From the NCBI GenBank assembly GCA_031256995.1, contig JAIRPL010000046.1, positions 1 to 44,687 on the forward strand: DNA of 44,687 nucleotides, written 5' to 3'. Made by a program: the position numbers and the translations under genes. Below the pieces are notes generated by a model. That model ran no database searches. It was not told where the DNA came from and saw only the letters and a list, made by a program, of their open reading frames with translations. Origin of the DNA: Puniceicoccales bacterium (GTDB lineage Bacteria; Verrucomicrobiota; Verrucomicrobiia; Opitutales; UBA953). Positions 1 to 8,714 of this stretch are shown here, in pieces (the first letter of the stretch is position 1; each line of letters starts with the position of its first letter).

Positions 1-95
1 CCGGCCTGTCGCTGACGGTTGACCTTGGCGCGCAAGGCTACTACGGCCGCCGCGAAGGTGTCACCGGCTTCGCCCAGCTCCGCCACCGCTTCTGA
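1..95 (+). CDS. Autotransporter outer-membrane beta-barrel, C-terminal fragment
   Basis: Only the last 30 codons are in the window. The reading frame starts at base 3 and stops with TGA at 93-95. The peptide alternates polar and hydrophobic residues, has a YYGRR turn, and ends in Phe right before the stop. A terminal aromatic residue in a final amphipathic strand is the usual BAM-recognition signature of outer-membrane barrels, and the style matches autotransporter barrels, which Opitutaceae encode in large numbers. The fragment is too short to exclude another type of barrel protein. No other gene shares this strand nearby, and the repeat field begins directly after the stop. Confidence 0.55.
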   Translation, partial: GLSLTVDLGAQGYYGRREGVTGFAQLRHRF

Positions 96-124
96 GAAGA
101 CGAAGGCGCAAGGGACGCCGGGGC

Positions 125-305
125 GCAGGCATGGATGCCTGCGCTACGACGGCGCCTGACGCGTTGGGCGTGCCTGACGCGTTAGGTTCAAGGGAGCAGG
201 CATGGATGCCTGCGCTACGAAGGCGCCTGAAGCGCTGGGTCTGCCTAACGCGTTGGGTGTGCCTGACGCGTTGGGTGTGCCTGACGCGGCGGGCAGAGGG
301 TCTGC
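125..305 (+). repeat. Two composite repeat units: palindromic head plus 18-bp tandem tail
   Basis: Heads at 125-142 and 196-213 form 8-bp perfect stems with a 2-base loop. Each is followed by GCGCTACGA and a GGCGCCTGA block. The first has about two and the second about four copies of an 18-bp unit with consensus GCGTTGGGTGTGCCTGAC, which fade into diverged copies towards 305-380. The constant order of head, linker and tandem tail suggests the whole composite multiplies as one unit. Confidence 0.7.
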
Positions 306-785
306 CTGAGGTTCCGGGTGCGCCTGAGGCGCCGGAGGTCTATCTGATGCGTTGGGCGACGGGTGTGCCTGATGCGGCGGGGGTATGTGAAACAGGCATG
401 GATGCCGCGCTACAAGACGAGTGCGGCAGCGGCGGCAGACCGTTTCCCTTCGTGTTGTGCGAGGATTCCTGAGAGTCCTTGCCACCCGCGTTGTCGTGCG
501 ACACGTCGTAGCGCGGGTTTCCAAACCTGCTCCCTAAAACCCTGTCCCACTCCCAACGTGAAAAAGGGGCGGCCAAGGCGGGAACCAACTCCAACCGCTT
601 TTCGTTGGCCTGTACCCTCTCCCAAAAAGCGACTTGAAAGCAGGTTTGGAAACACGCGCTACGACGGCGGGAAACTGCCGCGCTCCAGACTGCGCGCTCC
701 ACGGCCGCCTTCAGCGGTAGCAAAAGTGGCGTCGGCAGCGAGCAGGGTCGCAAATGTGCGAAAGGGTTTGGAACACGACCGGGGA

Positions 786-905
786 GCAGGTTTGGAAACC
801 CGCGCTACGACGGCGCCTGACGCGCCGGGTTTGCTGGGCGCGCTGGGTGTGCCTGACGCGTTGGGCGGGCGTGCCTGACGCGTTGGGGGCGCCTAACACG
901 GCGGG
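786..905 (+). repeat. Third composite repeat unit (head variant with TTT core)
   Basis: The head GCAGGTTTGGAAACC at 786-800 is followed by CGCGCTACGACGGCGCCTGA and by diverged 18-bp units at about 820-900. It has the same architecture as the units at 125-305 but another sequence in the palindrome core. A further head of this variant follows at 915-937 without a tail. Confidence 0.65.
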
Positions 906-1227
906 GTCTATGGAGCAGGTTTGGAGGCCCGCGCTACTTTTCCGAGTTGCCCGCAGGCTGCCTGCTTTTGCGCCACGTTTCGCGCCCTTCTCTCTGCCGC
1001 GCTTTTCATCGCCGCTTTTTGCGTCACTTGGACATTTCGAAAAACCTTGGCATGGAAATGCCGGGTGCGGATGGCGGGGATTCATTTGTTGGGCTGGAAG
1101 ATGGAGAGTCTTCTGTGATCCGGCGGTGCCAATGCGACCAAGGCAGAAGTCCCCAACGTCCCTCCAAGCCTCGCCAGTGGAAGGTTAAAAAACGATCTTT
1201 GGGCCGAAAATTACGGGCAACCAGAAT

Positions 1228-1270
1228 TCGTGGTCCCGGATGACGAAACCAATTTTCCGGGAGCCACGAG
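1228..1270 (-). terminator. Possible imperfect hairpin downstream of leuS
   Basis: TCGTGGTCCCGGA at 1228-1240 can pair with TCCGGGAGCCACGA at 1256-1269, giving a 12-bp stem with one bulge beyond the leuS stop. No T-run follows on the minus strand, so this is at best a weak or factor-assisted terminator. The right arm is also part of a duplicated leuS 3' segment, so the hairpin may be a by-product of that duplication. Confidence 0.35.
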
Positions 1271-1317
1271 GCCTCAATCTTTGACGACGAAATTGACCAA
1301 TTTTCCGGGAACCACGA
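1249..1317. repeat. Short direct duplication of the leuS 3' end
   Basis: The 21 bases at 1249-1269 and 1297-1317 (core CCAATTTTCCGGGA then CCACGA) differ at one position. The second copy lies inside leuS and encodes VVPGKLV. The first lies just beyond the stop codon and in the leuS frame would read VAPGKLV. The period is 48 bp, consistent with a small tandem duplication that left a relic downstream of the gene. Confidence 0.7.
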
Positions 1318-3973
1318 TTTCTTTGACGATTGTCCTGCCGGCGATAAATTTTCTTACGTTTTCGTCGGCCCGCGCGGCGGCGAGCAAATCCTCGCGTGTG
1401 GCATCCACCCCAAGGGTTGCCTGCCCGCGGAGTTTGCCTCCCACTTGAAAAATGACGACGCGGGAGTCTTCCACAAGTTTTCCGGGGTCAAAAACAGGCC
1501 AGCCCGCCTCCACGATCGACGCGGAAGAGTTTGCGGTGGAATGCGCCTTGGGCGAACGGTTGACGCGCCACCACAGCTCCTCGGCGATATGCGGGGCAAG
1601 TGGCGCGAGGAGACGAAGGTGGTCGCAGGCGAGGCCCACTGGAATCGCGCTTGGAAGTTTCTCGGCCGCATTGAGATGGATCATCAACTGCGAGATGGCA
1701 GTGTTGAAGTTGAGTGACTCCAGGTCTTCGGTGACTTTTTGAATGCTGCGATGGTGAAGGCGCAGAAAATCCTCTGGCAGTGAAACATCGTCGCTGGCAA
1801 CGCGCACCGCCCCCGTGTTTTCGTCCACGTAAAGACGCCAGATTCGCCGGAGAAAATTTATGACGCCTCGTATGTTCTTGGTGTTCCAAGGTTTTGCAGC
1901 TTCCAAGGGGCCGAGGAACATCAGGTAAAGGCGCAGGGCGTCCGCCCCGTAATCACGCACAATTTCGTCGGGATTGACGACGTTGCCGCGGCTTTTTGAC
2001 ATTTTTTCCCCATCCTCGCCGAGGATGATGCCTTGGTGGAAAAGACGCTGGAAAGGCTCTGGGGTGGGTACGACCCCGATGTCGTAGAGGAAGCGGTGCC
2101 AGAAACGGGCGTAGAGGAGGTGGAGAACGGCGTGCTCGGCTCCGCCAATGTAAAAATCAGGGGTTCCCCAATAGTTTGCCTTGGCGGGATCGACGGGGGC
2201 CTTGGGATTTTTTGGGTCAATGTAACGCAGGTAATACCAACAGGAACCGGCCCATTGGGGCATGGTGTTCGTTTCGCGGATCGCGTCGATAAAACCGGAG
2301 GGGCCGGCGTCCGCCGTCAATATTTCGCCTGTTTCCAAATTTGCGCGGACATTGAGCCATTCGGACGCGCGCGAGAGGGGGCTTTCCCCTGTGGGCGAGG
2401 GCTGGAAGGTGGCAATCTCGGGAAGGCGCAACGGGAGGTGGGCTGTGGCAAGCGGAAGCGCGTAGCGTTCCTTCCCCTCAATCCGGCAGGAAACGGGTTC
2501 CTTGGGGAGAAACTCCCGGAATGGCGAATTTTCGGGAATGCGGGCGTAGTCGGCGGGCGAAATCCAGAGAATGGGGAATGGCTCGCCCCAGTAGCGCTGG
2601 CGCGAAAAAAGCCAGTCGCGGAGTTTGTAGTTAACGGCGGCCTTGCCGGCGGCGCGCGTGGCGAGGGATTCCGTGATGCGATGCTTGGCCTCCGCGACGG
2701 TGAGGCCGTCATAGGGGCCGGAGTTGACGAGGGTCCCATCGGCCTCGAATACGGATTTTTCGAGGTCAACCGTGGCGCCTGGGGGAGGGGCGACAACGGG
2801 AATGACGGGGAGGTCATACTTGCGCGCAAAATCCCAGTCGCGCTGGTCGTGCGCGGGAACTGCCATGATGGCCCCTGTTCCGTAGCCCATCAGGACGTAG
2901 TCCGCGATCCAGATGGGAATGCGGGCACCGTTGACAGGGTTGATTGCGTGGCTTCCGGAGAAAACCCCGGTCTTGTCCTTGGCAAGGGCCGCGCGCTCGA
3001 GGTCGGACTTTGTGCGGACCTGGGCGAGGTAGGCTTCCACCGTGGCGCGCTGCGCGGACGTGGTGAGGCTGGGGACCTGGGGGTGTTCGGGGGCGATGAC
3101 CATGTAGGTCGCGCCAAAGAGGGTGTCAGGGCGTGTCGTGTAAACCGTGAGCGCGGAGGCGTCCGGGGCATCGGCGATTTGGAAAACGACCTCGGCGCCC
3201 TCCGAGCGGCCAATCCAGTTTTTCTGGAGGCGTTTTGTGGAATCCGGCCAGTTGAGGGCGTCAAGCCCGGCGATGAGCTTCTCTGCGTAGGCGGTTATGC
3301 GAAGCACCCATTGGCGCATGGGACGGCGCTCCACGGGGTGTGACCCGCGCTCGGAGCGTGGTCCGGCGTCCGTGTTCTGCACTTCCTCGTTGGCCAGCAC
3401 GGTGCCAAGCGCGGGGCAGAACCACACCGGCTTTTCATCAACATAGGCAAGGCCGTGCTTGAAAAGCTGGAGGAATATCCACTGCGTCCACTTGAAGTAG
3501 GCGGGGTCCGTGGTGTTGACCTCCCGCGTCCAGTCCACCGCAAAGCCGAGCATCCGGAGCTGGCGGCGGAAATTGTTGATGTTTTCCGTGGTCTGGACGG
3601 CCGGGTGAAGGCCTGTCTTGCGGGCATGCTCCTCGGTGGGGAGGCCAAAGGCGTCCCAGCCCATCGGGTGCAGGACGTTGTGTCCGCGGGCGCGCTTGTA
3701 GCGGGCAAGGATGTCGGAGGCGGTGTAGCCTTCCGGGTGGCCGATGTGCAGGCCGGCGGCGGAAGGGTAGGGGAACATGTCGAGGACGTAATACTTCGGG
3801 CGGGAAGCGCCGGAGGGATTGGCGTCCGTGCCGGGATCATGGGCGAGGAAGGTGCCATCCTTGAGCCACTTTTCCTGCCATCGCAGCTCGATGGCGGCGT
3901 GGTCGTAGCCATGCTGGGGGGGGGCGCCGGCCGTGCCGTCTTCCGTCGTGATCCGTTTTGTGTCGTCTGGCAT
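1274..3973 (-). CDS. leuS: Leucyl-tRNA synthetase
   Basis: Class I aminoacyl-tRNA synthetase that charges tRNA-Leu in the cytoplasm. At 899 residues it has normal bacterial LeuRS length. The HIGH signature lies in [10 protein letters not shown] near residue 75. The CP1 editing domain carries the Thr-rich [12 protein letters not shown] motif and the [15 protein letters not shown] segment. The KMSKS loop is present as [10 protein letters not shown], followed by the anticodon-binding and C-terminal domains ending in [13 protein letters not shown]. The ATG at 3971-3973 begins a typical LeuRS N-terminus (HYGYDH/W..KW style); an in-frame extension to 4057 is unlikely to be coding. No clear Shine-Dalgarno precedes the start. 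It follows queC by 106 bp and is probably the last gene of the proA-queC-leuS run. Confidence 0.97.
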   Translation of the reverse strand: MPDDTKRITTEDGTAGAPPQHGYDHAAIELRWQEKWLKDGTFLAHDPGTDANPSGASRPKYYVLDMFPYPSAAGLHIGHPEGYTASDILARYKRARGHNVLHPMGWDAFGLPTEEHARKTGLHPAVQTTENINNFRRQLRMLGFAVDWTREVNTTDPAYFKWTQWIFLQLFKHGLAYVDEKPVWFCPALGTVLANEEVQNTDAGPRSERGSHPVERRPMRQWVLRITAYAEKLIAGLDALNWPDSTKRLQKNWIGRSEGAEVVFQIADAPDASALTVYTTRPDTLFGATYMVIAPEHPQVPSLTTSAQRATVEAYLAQVRTKSDLERAALAKDKTGVFSGSHAINPVNGARIPIWIADYVLMGYGTGAIMAVPAHDQRDWDFARKYDLPVIPVVAPPPGATVDLEKSVFEADGTLVNSGPYDGLTVAEAKHRITESLATRAAGKAAVNYKLRDWLFSRQRYWGEPFPILWISPADYARIPENSPFREFLPKEPVSCRIEGKERYALPLATAHLPLRLPEIATFQPSPTGESPLSRASEWLNVRANLETGEILTADAGPSGFIDAIRETNTMPQWAGSCWYYLRYIDPKNPKAPVDPAKANYWGTPDFYIGGAEHAVLHLLYARFWHRFLYDIGVVPTPEPFQRLFHQGIILGEDGEKMSKSRGNVVNPDEIVRDYGADALRLYLMFLGPLEAAKPWNTKNIRGVINFLRRIWRLYVDENTGAVRVASDDVSLPEDFLRLHHRSIQKVTEDLESLNFNTAISQLMIHLNAAEKLPSAIPVGLACDHLRLLAPLAPHIAEELWWRVNRSPKAHSTANSSASIVEAGWPVFDPGKLVEDSRVVIFQVGGKLRGQATLGVDATREDLLAAARADENVRKFIAGRTIVKEIVVPGKLVNFVVKD

Positions 3974-4079
3974 GTTGCGTGATGCGGGTGCGCGCGCCAC
4001 AATGCACGGGCAGGGCTGGCGTTCAACCCCATAGGCCCGTGCCAGGGCGCTCCTCACCCGCGGTTTGCCGGCCGGCGGG

Positions 4080-4808
4080 CTAGTCCGCGTAACAAGTCGG
4101 GTCGGGCACGCCGGCCAGACGGAAGGCCTCCCGGCGCTCGGTGCATGTGGCGCACCGCCCGCAGTGGAGATCCCCGCCTTTGTAGCAGGACCAGGTCAAC
4201 CCGAACGGGACGCCGAGCTTGCTGCCAAGGCGCACAATGCCGGCCTTGTCCAGGTGGATGAAAGGACGCTCAAGGACAAGGGGCTTCCAGTCGGCAAGGG
4301 CGATCGCGGCGGCCAGCGCATCCGCGAACTCGGGACGGCAGTCGGGGTAAATCGCATGGTCGCCGCCATGCGCGCCATAGGCCAGCGTGGCGCAGCCCGC
4401 GGCAAGGGCGGCGGCGGTGGCGACGGAAAGCAGCACAAGGTTCCTGCCGGGGACGACCGTCGCCTTCATGCTGGCATCCGTGTAATGGCCGTCGGGCACG
4501 GCTTGCGCGGGCGTGGTCAGGCTGTTCGCCCCCCAAAGCGGCAGAAGCGCGCGCAAATCGGCAATCTGGTGGGGAACGCCGTAATGCGTGCAAACCGCGC
4601 GGGCGGCATCAAGCTCGCGAAAATGCCGCTGTCCGTAATGAACGCTCAGCGCGTGGCATTCGCGGCCGGCGTCGAGAAGTTTTGCGAGAAGCACCGTGGA
4701 ATCAAGGCCCCCGGAAAGGACGACAAGCGCTTTTCCCCGCGCGCCCGGCGCCGTGTCCGCGGGCACCGTCCCCGGCGCGCCATTGGTCTGCGTTTCTGCG
4801 GCACTCAT
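4080..4808 (-). CDS. queC: 7-cyano-7-deazaguanine synthase QueC
   Basis: Converts 7-carboxy-7-deazaguanine to preQ0, using ATP and ammonia, in queuosine biosynthesis. The protein is 242 residues, close to the family norm after an extra N-terminal stretch of about 25 Ala/Thr/Pro-rich residues. The PP-loop SGGLDSTVL lies near residue 33. The motifs HYGQRH, VPGRN and GAHGGDHAIYPDCRPEF are present. The C-terminal zinc site reads WSCYKGG..HCGRCATC with the four expected cysteines. The start codon is 22 bp from the proA stop, so cotranscription with proA is likely. No other queuosine gene is in the window. Confidence 0.95.
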   Translation of the reverse strand: MSAAETQTNGAPGTVPADTAPGARGKALVVLSGGLDSTVLLAKLLDAGRECHALSVHYGQRHFRELDAARAVCTHYGVPHQIADLRALLPLWGANSLTTPAQAVPDGHYTDASMKATVVPGRNLVLLSVATAAALAAGCATLAYGAHGGDHAIYPDCRPEFADALAAAIALADWKPLVLERPFIHLDKAGIVRLGSKLGVPFGLTWSCYKGGDLHCGRCATCTERREAFRLAGVPDPTCYAD

Positions 4809-4830
4809 GATCGTGAGACACCCCGGGGCG

Positions 4831-6144
4831 TCAGCCGCGCACCTGCCCGCTGCCCAGGATCTGGTATTTCCAGGTGGTCAGTTCCTCGAGGCCCATCGGC
4901 CCGCGCGCATGAAGCTTGCCGGTGCTGATGCCGATCTCGGCGCCGAAGCCGAATTCGCCCCCGTCGGTGAAGCGTGTGCTGGCGTTCCAATAGACGGCGG
5001 CGCTGTCCACGGCGCCAAGGAATTTCTCCGCCGCGGCATGGTCGCCGGTCACGATGCTGTCCGAATGCCGCGAGCCATGCTTCGTGATGTGGGCCACGGC
5101 GGCGTCAAGATTCTCCACGACACGCAGGTTGAGGATCGGCGCAAGATACTCGGCGCCCCAATCCGGGCGCGGGGCGCCGGCAAGCGCCGGCTCGATCAAG
5201 CGGGCGGCGTCATCGGCGCGAATCTCGACCCCCGAGGCGTGAAGCGCGGCCGTGATGCGCGGCACAAAGGCGGGCGCGATCGCGCCATCCACAAGGAGGG
5301 TCTCCATCGCATTGCAAACGCCCGGGCGCTGGCATTTGGCGTTGAGCACGATGCGCTCCGCCATGCCAAAATCGGCGGCACGGTGCACAAAGACGTGGCA
5401 GATCCCGTCATAGTGCTTGATGACCGGGACCCGGGCATGCCGCACAACGGTCTCGATGAGGCCGCGCCCGCCGCGCGGGATCAGGACGTCGATAAGGCCG
5501 TCAAGCGAACACAGGATGGGGACGGCCGCCCGGTCGGTTGTGGGAACGAGCGTGACGGCCCCGGCAAAACCGTGCCGCCCAAGGGCGGTCCCGAAAACCC
5601 GGGCGATGGCCGCATTGGAATGAAAGGCCTCGCTTCCCCCGCGCAACACCGTGGCATTGCCAGATTTGAAGCACAGCGCGGCGGCATCGGCGGTGACGTT
5701 CGGGCGGGACTCGTAAATGATGCCGATGACGCCAATGGGGACGGCGCGCTTGCGCACAAGAAGGCCGTTTGGAAGTGTCCACTCGCGCAAAATGACGCCA
5801 ACGGGATCGGGAAGCCCGGCCACTTTCCTGATGCCGGACACCATGCCCGCCACGCGCTCCGGGGTCAGGCGAAGGCGGTCAAGCATGGCGGGCGAAAGCC
5901 CGCGCGCGACACCCGCCTCGATGTCGCGGGCGTTCATGGCAAGCAATTCCGCCGTGGAGGCCTCGAGGGCGTCGGCGGCATCCCGGAGGGCGGCGTTTTT
6001 TGCCTCTGCCGATGCCGTGGCAAGAGGGCGCGAGGCCTCCAGAGCCTGCCGCGCGATCTGTGTCAATTGCCCTGTCAGCACATCCCGCGCGTCACCGGGT
6101 TCGCGCTGCCCGGAATCCTCCGCGCCTGTCATTCTGTCGGTCAT
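4831..6144 (-). CDS. proA: Gamma-glutamyl phosphate reductase
   Basis: Second enzyme of proline biosynthesis: NADPH-dependent reduction of glutamyl-5-phosphate to the semialdehyde. The protein is 437 residues from the ATG at 6142-6144. It has the aldehyde-dehydrogenase-like fold with YESRPNVT, GNATVLRGGSEA and IPRGGRGLI. The catalytic cysteine lies in AKCQRPGVCNAMET, and HGSRHSD and DSAAVYWNASTRF follow. An AAGGAGG sequence lies about 17 bases upstream of the chosen ATG; a second ATG four codons later is the alternative start. Upstream in-frame residues do not look like ProA. proB is not in the window. queC follows after 22 bp. Confidence 0.96.
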   Translation of the reverse strand: MTDRMTGAEDSGQREPGDARDVLTGQLTQIARQALEASRPLATASAEAKNAALRDAADALEASTAELLAMNARDIEAGVARGLSPAMLDRLRLTPERVAGMVSGIRKVAGLPDPVGVILREWTLPNGLLVRKRAVPIGVIGIIYESRPNVTADAAALCFKSGNATVLRGGSEAFHSNAAIARVFGTALGRHGFAGAVTLVPTTDRAAVPILCSLDGLIDVLIPRGGRGLIETVVRHARVPVIKHYDGICHVFVHRAADFGMAERIVLNAKCQRPGVCNAMETLLVDGAIAPAFVPRITAALHASGVEIRADDAARLIEPALAGAPRPDWGAEYLAPILNLRVVENLDAAVAHITKHGSRHSDSIVTGDHAAAEKFLGAVDSAAVYWNASTRFTDGGEFGFGAEIGISTGKLHARGPMGLEELTTWKYQILGSGQVRG

Positions 6145-6258
6145 GGTGTCGAAAAAACCCGCCTCCTTGCCCCCTTTGCAAGGCGCAAATCCCCGCGCCA
6201 GCCTCCCCGCGAAATGGGGAGGGCCTGCCATGCGCACGGTTGCCGGCGGCATTTCCGA

Positions 6259-7011
6259 TCACGGATGCCCGCCCTGCCGCGCGGCCTCATAATCCTCCAA
6301 GGTCCCGAGATCATGCCAGAACCCGGAATCGCTGAGCAGGGCGCGGATGGAGCCGGGCGCGGCGGCAATGCTCCGCAGGAAACCTTCCACGACGGACTCA
6401 ATCCTCCCGCGCTCAAGGCATCCGAAAAACTCGCGGCGGACGCAATAAACGCCGGTGAATGTTGCCAGGATCCCATCCGTGGCTCCCAGGCGTCCGCGAA
6501 GGTCAAGCACCACGCCGGCCTTTGAAATGCCGCCGCAGCCATCCCCCGGGGCGCCATCCCCGGCGGCGGAAAAGCGAACATTGGGATGCGGTCCGCCGGG
6601 ACGCAGCAGAAGCGTCGCGGAAGCCCGGTTGGCCGCGTGGAGGGCGGCAAGGTGGCGAAGCGGAGGCGCCGCGTAAACATCCCCATTGTGGATGAAAAGG
6701 CTCTCATCGTCCGGCGCCAGCAGGGCCTCGATGTTTTTCAGCCCGCCGCCGGTGTCGAGAAGCACAGGTTCATGGACAAACTGGATTGGAAGCCCCCGCC
6801 AGCGCGCGTCCGGGAAAGCCGCGCCATAGGCCTCCTGGCAATGGTGGGTGTTGACAATGAAGCGGCGCGCCCCCGCCTCCGCCAGCCGCTCAAACACGTG
6901 GCAGATCATGGGTTTCCCGGCAACGGGGAGCAGGGGCTTGGGCATGCGATCCGTGAGCGGGCGGAGGCGCGTGCCGAGGCCGGCGCCAAGGACAAAGGCC
7001 GTGGTGATCAT
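6259..7011 (-). CDS. Sugar-1-phosphate nucleotidyltransferase (MurU/HddC-like)
   Basis: A 250-residue NTP_transferase-family protein that should join a sugar-1-phosphate to an NTP. The signature [13 protein letters not shown] with [12 protein letters not shown] is at the N-terminus. [10 protein letters not shown], the metal-binding NGDVY and a C-terminal [13 protein letters not shown] follow. Length and motifs fit short enzymes such as MurU (MurNAc-1-P uridylyltransferase) or HddC (heptose guanylyltransferase), and the substrate cannot be decided from sequence. The ATG at 7009-7011 overlaps the stop of the upstream Fur-type gene in ATGA, suggesting translational coupling. This start begins the fold exactly, so the longer in-frame extension is rejected. 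Confidence 0.88.
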   Translation of the reverse strand: MITTAFVLGAGLGTRLRPLTDRMPKPLLPVAGKPMICHVFERLAEAGARRFIVNTHHCQEAYGAAFPDARWRGLPIQFVHEPVLLDTGGGLKNIEALLAPDDESLFIHNGDVYAAPPLRHLAALHAANRASATLLLRPGGPHPNVRFSAAGDGAPGDGCGGISKAGVVLDLRGRLGATDGILATFTGVYCVRREFFGCLERGRIESVVEGFLRSIAAAPGSIRALLSDSGFWHDLGTLEDYEAARQGGHP

Positions 7012-7634
7012 GCGGAATGGCGCGTGGCGGCGCAGCCGGGGCAGACCCCGTAGATTTCGAAAACATGGGAGACCTCGGTGTAGCCAAGTTCGTGCGCCAC
7101 GGCCTCGAAGGGTTCCGCGGCGCAGCCGCCGGCCTCCTCCATGCGCCCGCACACACGGCAGATGACGTGATGGTGGTGCGGATGCCCGGCGGTACCGCCA
7201 AGGCAGTAGAGCCGCGCGCCATTCTCAAGCGGGTGCGCCTGCACAATGCCCGCCTGCTCAAAGATCAGGATGCTGCGGTAAACCGTCGCCGGGTCCGCGG
7301 TGCCCGCGGCAAGCGCCCGGTGCAAGGTCTCGATGGAAACGGGACCGGAGGCCGCAAGCACACGAAGCATGGCGCTCCGTTGCGAAGTCACGCGATGCCC
7401 GGCCTTGCGCAGCCGGCGCAGCGCGGCGTCAACAAGACCGCTGGCGTCGCCCGGATGATGGTGGGGGTGCGGGTGCGCGGCGGCGGGCGGATCCGGATGG
7501 CGATGCGGGCAGGCCGGCCTTTGTGGCGCGGCGACGGCGGGGGCGGTCCGGATTCCACCGTCCGCCGCCGGCGGAGACGCGGGCGGCCGGGATGGCGCGG
7601 AGGGGGCGGACGGCGGGCGTTTTTTCATCGGCAT
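7008..7634 (-). CDS. Fur-family metal-responsive repressor, Zur-like, with His/Pro-rich N-terminus
   Basis: A 208-residue member of the ferric uptake regulator family; typical members are 130-160 residues. The first 60 residues are a Pro/Ala/His-rich extension with clustered histidines ([10 protein letters not shown]). The winged-helix domain covers about residues 65-130 ([21 protein letters not shown]). The dimer and metal domain carries [13 protein letters not shown] and a second CPGC, matching the structural zinc site. The wealth of His and Cys suggests zinc (Zur) or another transition metal, but this is inference. It lies 33 bp downstream of a periplasmic binding protein, which may be its target or partner, and its stop overlaps the next gene. 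Confidence 0.85.
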   Translation of the reverse strand: MPMKKRPPSAPSAPSRPPASPPAADGGIRTAPAVAAPQRPACPHRHPDPPAAAHPHPHHHPGDASGLVDAALRRLRKAGHRVTSQRSAMLRVLAASGPVSIETLHRALAAGTADPATVYRSILIFEQAGIVQAHPLENGARLYCLGGTAGHPHHHHVICRVCGRMEEAGGCAAEPFEAVAHELGYTEVSHVFEIYGVCPGCAATRHSA

Positions 7635-7667
7635 TTTTTTGGGGGAGAGAAAAAAGGGCGCCCATTC

Positions 7668-8714
7668 CTACGCCAGCGTGGGCGTGAGACTGGCGGCGTG
7701 GGCGAAACATGCCGGGTGAAGCTGGCGGGCAAGATACTCATAACAGGCAAGGCGGTGGTGGGAGACGCAGCTGCTTTGCCAGGTCGGCAGGAGCGCGGCC
7801 GCGCCTTCGCGGACGGCGCGCAAATGCCGGTATGGCGATTTGCGGCGAAAGGGCTGGAGGGCGTGCCCGATTTGCGCCGGAGTGGGCAATGGTGAATCGC
7901 CATCCGCGGCCTCCCCGCCGACAAGCACAACTTTTTCCACGGGCCAGCGGAGGATTTTTTCTCCGGGCACGGGAACGTTGCCCGCAAGCCCGCCGACGGT
8001 TTTTGCAAGATTCTCGGCACAGGCATGGTCGCAATAGTCCTGAAAGTTGGTGTCCGCGCCGGGCAGGATGTCAAATGTCGAGGGCGAGATGACGCGCACG
8101 GGGGTGGCTTTGCGCAACAGCCTGGCCAGGCGGGCGACCCGGGTGCGGACCCGGTCCACGGTGGCGGCCGCGCGCGCCTCGGCATCGGCGCCAAGATGGG
8201 CGGCAAGCACCCCAAGCGACGCAAGCGCGTCATCAAGGCTGCTGTAGTGGCTGAAGGACAGGATGGGCACCCCCGCGCGGCGAACCTGTGAGCAAAGGTC
8301 GGAACGGCTGAAGTCGGTGAAAAGCACAAGGTCGGGGCGATGGCGCAGGATGGCCTCGGCGTCGGTGTTCAGTGGAAGCGCGGGGTATTTGCGGGCAAGG
8401 GCGGGCCGTGCGCAAAATTGGGGGTCGCGGGAGAGGTGGCTCAGGCTGGCGATCTGCTCCGGCGCGGCAATTTCCAGCAAAAGCTCGTCCGTGAAAACGG
8501 TCTGGGAAACCACGCGCCGCGCGGGCTTCGTCAGCCGGGGTGGCGCGCCGGCAAGGGGCATTTCGGCAAACAAAGGGGGAGGGCGCAAAAACGGAACCGA
8601 TTCGGCGGCTGCCAGCGCAGCCAGCGCAAGCCAGTGTCGCCGGCCATATCGCGGAAACGGACCGGAACGGTGAAAATCTGCCACCTTGGGAACATGAACA
8701 GCCTGAAAACCCAT
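7668..8714 (-). CDS. Periplasmic substrate-binding protein of a B12/siderophore-type ABC importer
   Basis: About 348 residues if begun at the ATG at 8712-8714; an in-frame TTG at 8774 is the alternative. An Arg-rich stretch followed by WLALAALAAAESVPFL acts as signal peptide. The mature part has the two-lobe class III (BtuF/FhuD/TroA-like) layout. It has a first-lobe ILRHRPDLVLFTDFSRSD strand, GVPILSFSHYSSLDDALASLG, a long linking helix with LGADAEA, and a second lobe starting VRVISPSTFDILPG. Ligand specificity is not clear. No permease or ATPase gene is adjacent, so the protein is an orphan here. It lies upstream of the Fur-type gene, probably in one transcript. Confidence 0.75.
   Translation of the reverse strand: MGFQAVHVPKVADFHRSGPFPRYGRRHWLALAALAAAESVPFLRPPPLFAEMPLAGAPPRLTKPARRVVSQTVFTDELLLEIAAPEQIASLSHLSRDPQFCARPALARKYPALPLNTDAEAILRHRPDLVLFTDFSRSDLCSQVRRAGVPILSFSHYSSLDDALASLGVLAAHLGADAEARAAATVDRVRTRVARLARLLRKATPVRVISPSTFDILPGADTNFQDYCDHACAENLAKTVGGLAGNVPVPGEKILRWPVEKVVLVGGEAADGDSPLPTPAQIGHALQPFRRKSPYRHLRAVREGAAALLPTWQSSCVSHHRLACYEYLARQLHPACFAHAASLTPTLA

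Larger units (their letters stand above)
96..1230. repeat. Non-coding field of composite palindromic and tandem repeats
   Basis: No convincing gene is present; the open frames are low-complexity Arg/Pro/Leu translations of repeats. Seven copies of a short head occur. Heads at 125-142 and 196-213 are near-perfect palindromes (GCAGGCAT-GG-ATGCCTGC), and one at 393-406 is degraded. Heads at 640, 786 and 915 carry the variant GCAGGTTTGGAAACC. The copy at 505-534 is the variant in reverse orientation. Heads are usually followed by GCGCTACGACGGCGCCTGA and then by degenerate 18-bp units (GCGTTGGGTGTGCCTGAC). This resembles REP/BIME-type intergenic repeats, but no associated transposase gene is in the window. 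From about 940 to 1230 I see no repeat and no gene. Confidence 0.75.

Noticed and set aside
131-878. Overlapping open frames on both strands over the first repeat field
   Set aside because: They translate tandem repeats into low-complexity LTRWVC- or PDALG-type peptides and have no start context or family resemblance.
2033-3343. A 436-codon plus-strand frame opposite leuS
   Set aside because: It is the antisense shadow of a certain gene in GC-rich DNA. The same applies to the long frames opposite proA, dxs, der and murC-murB.
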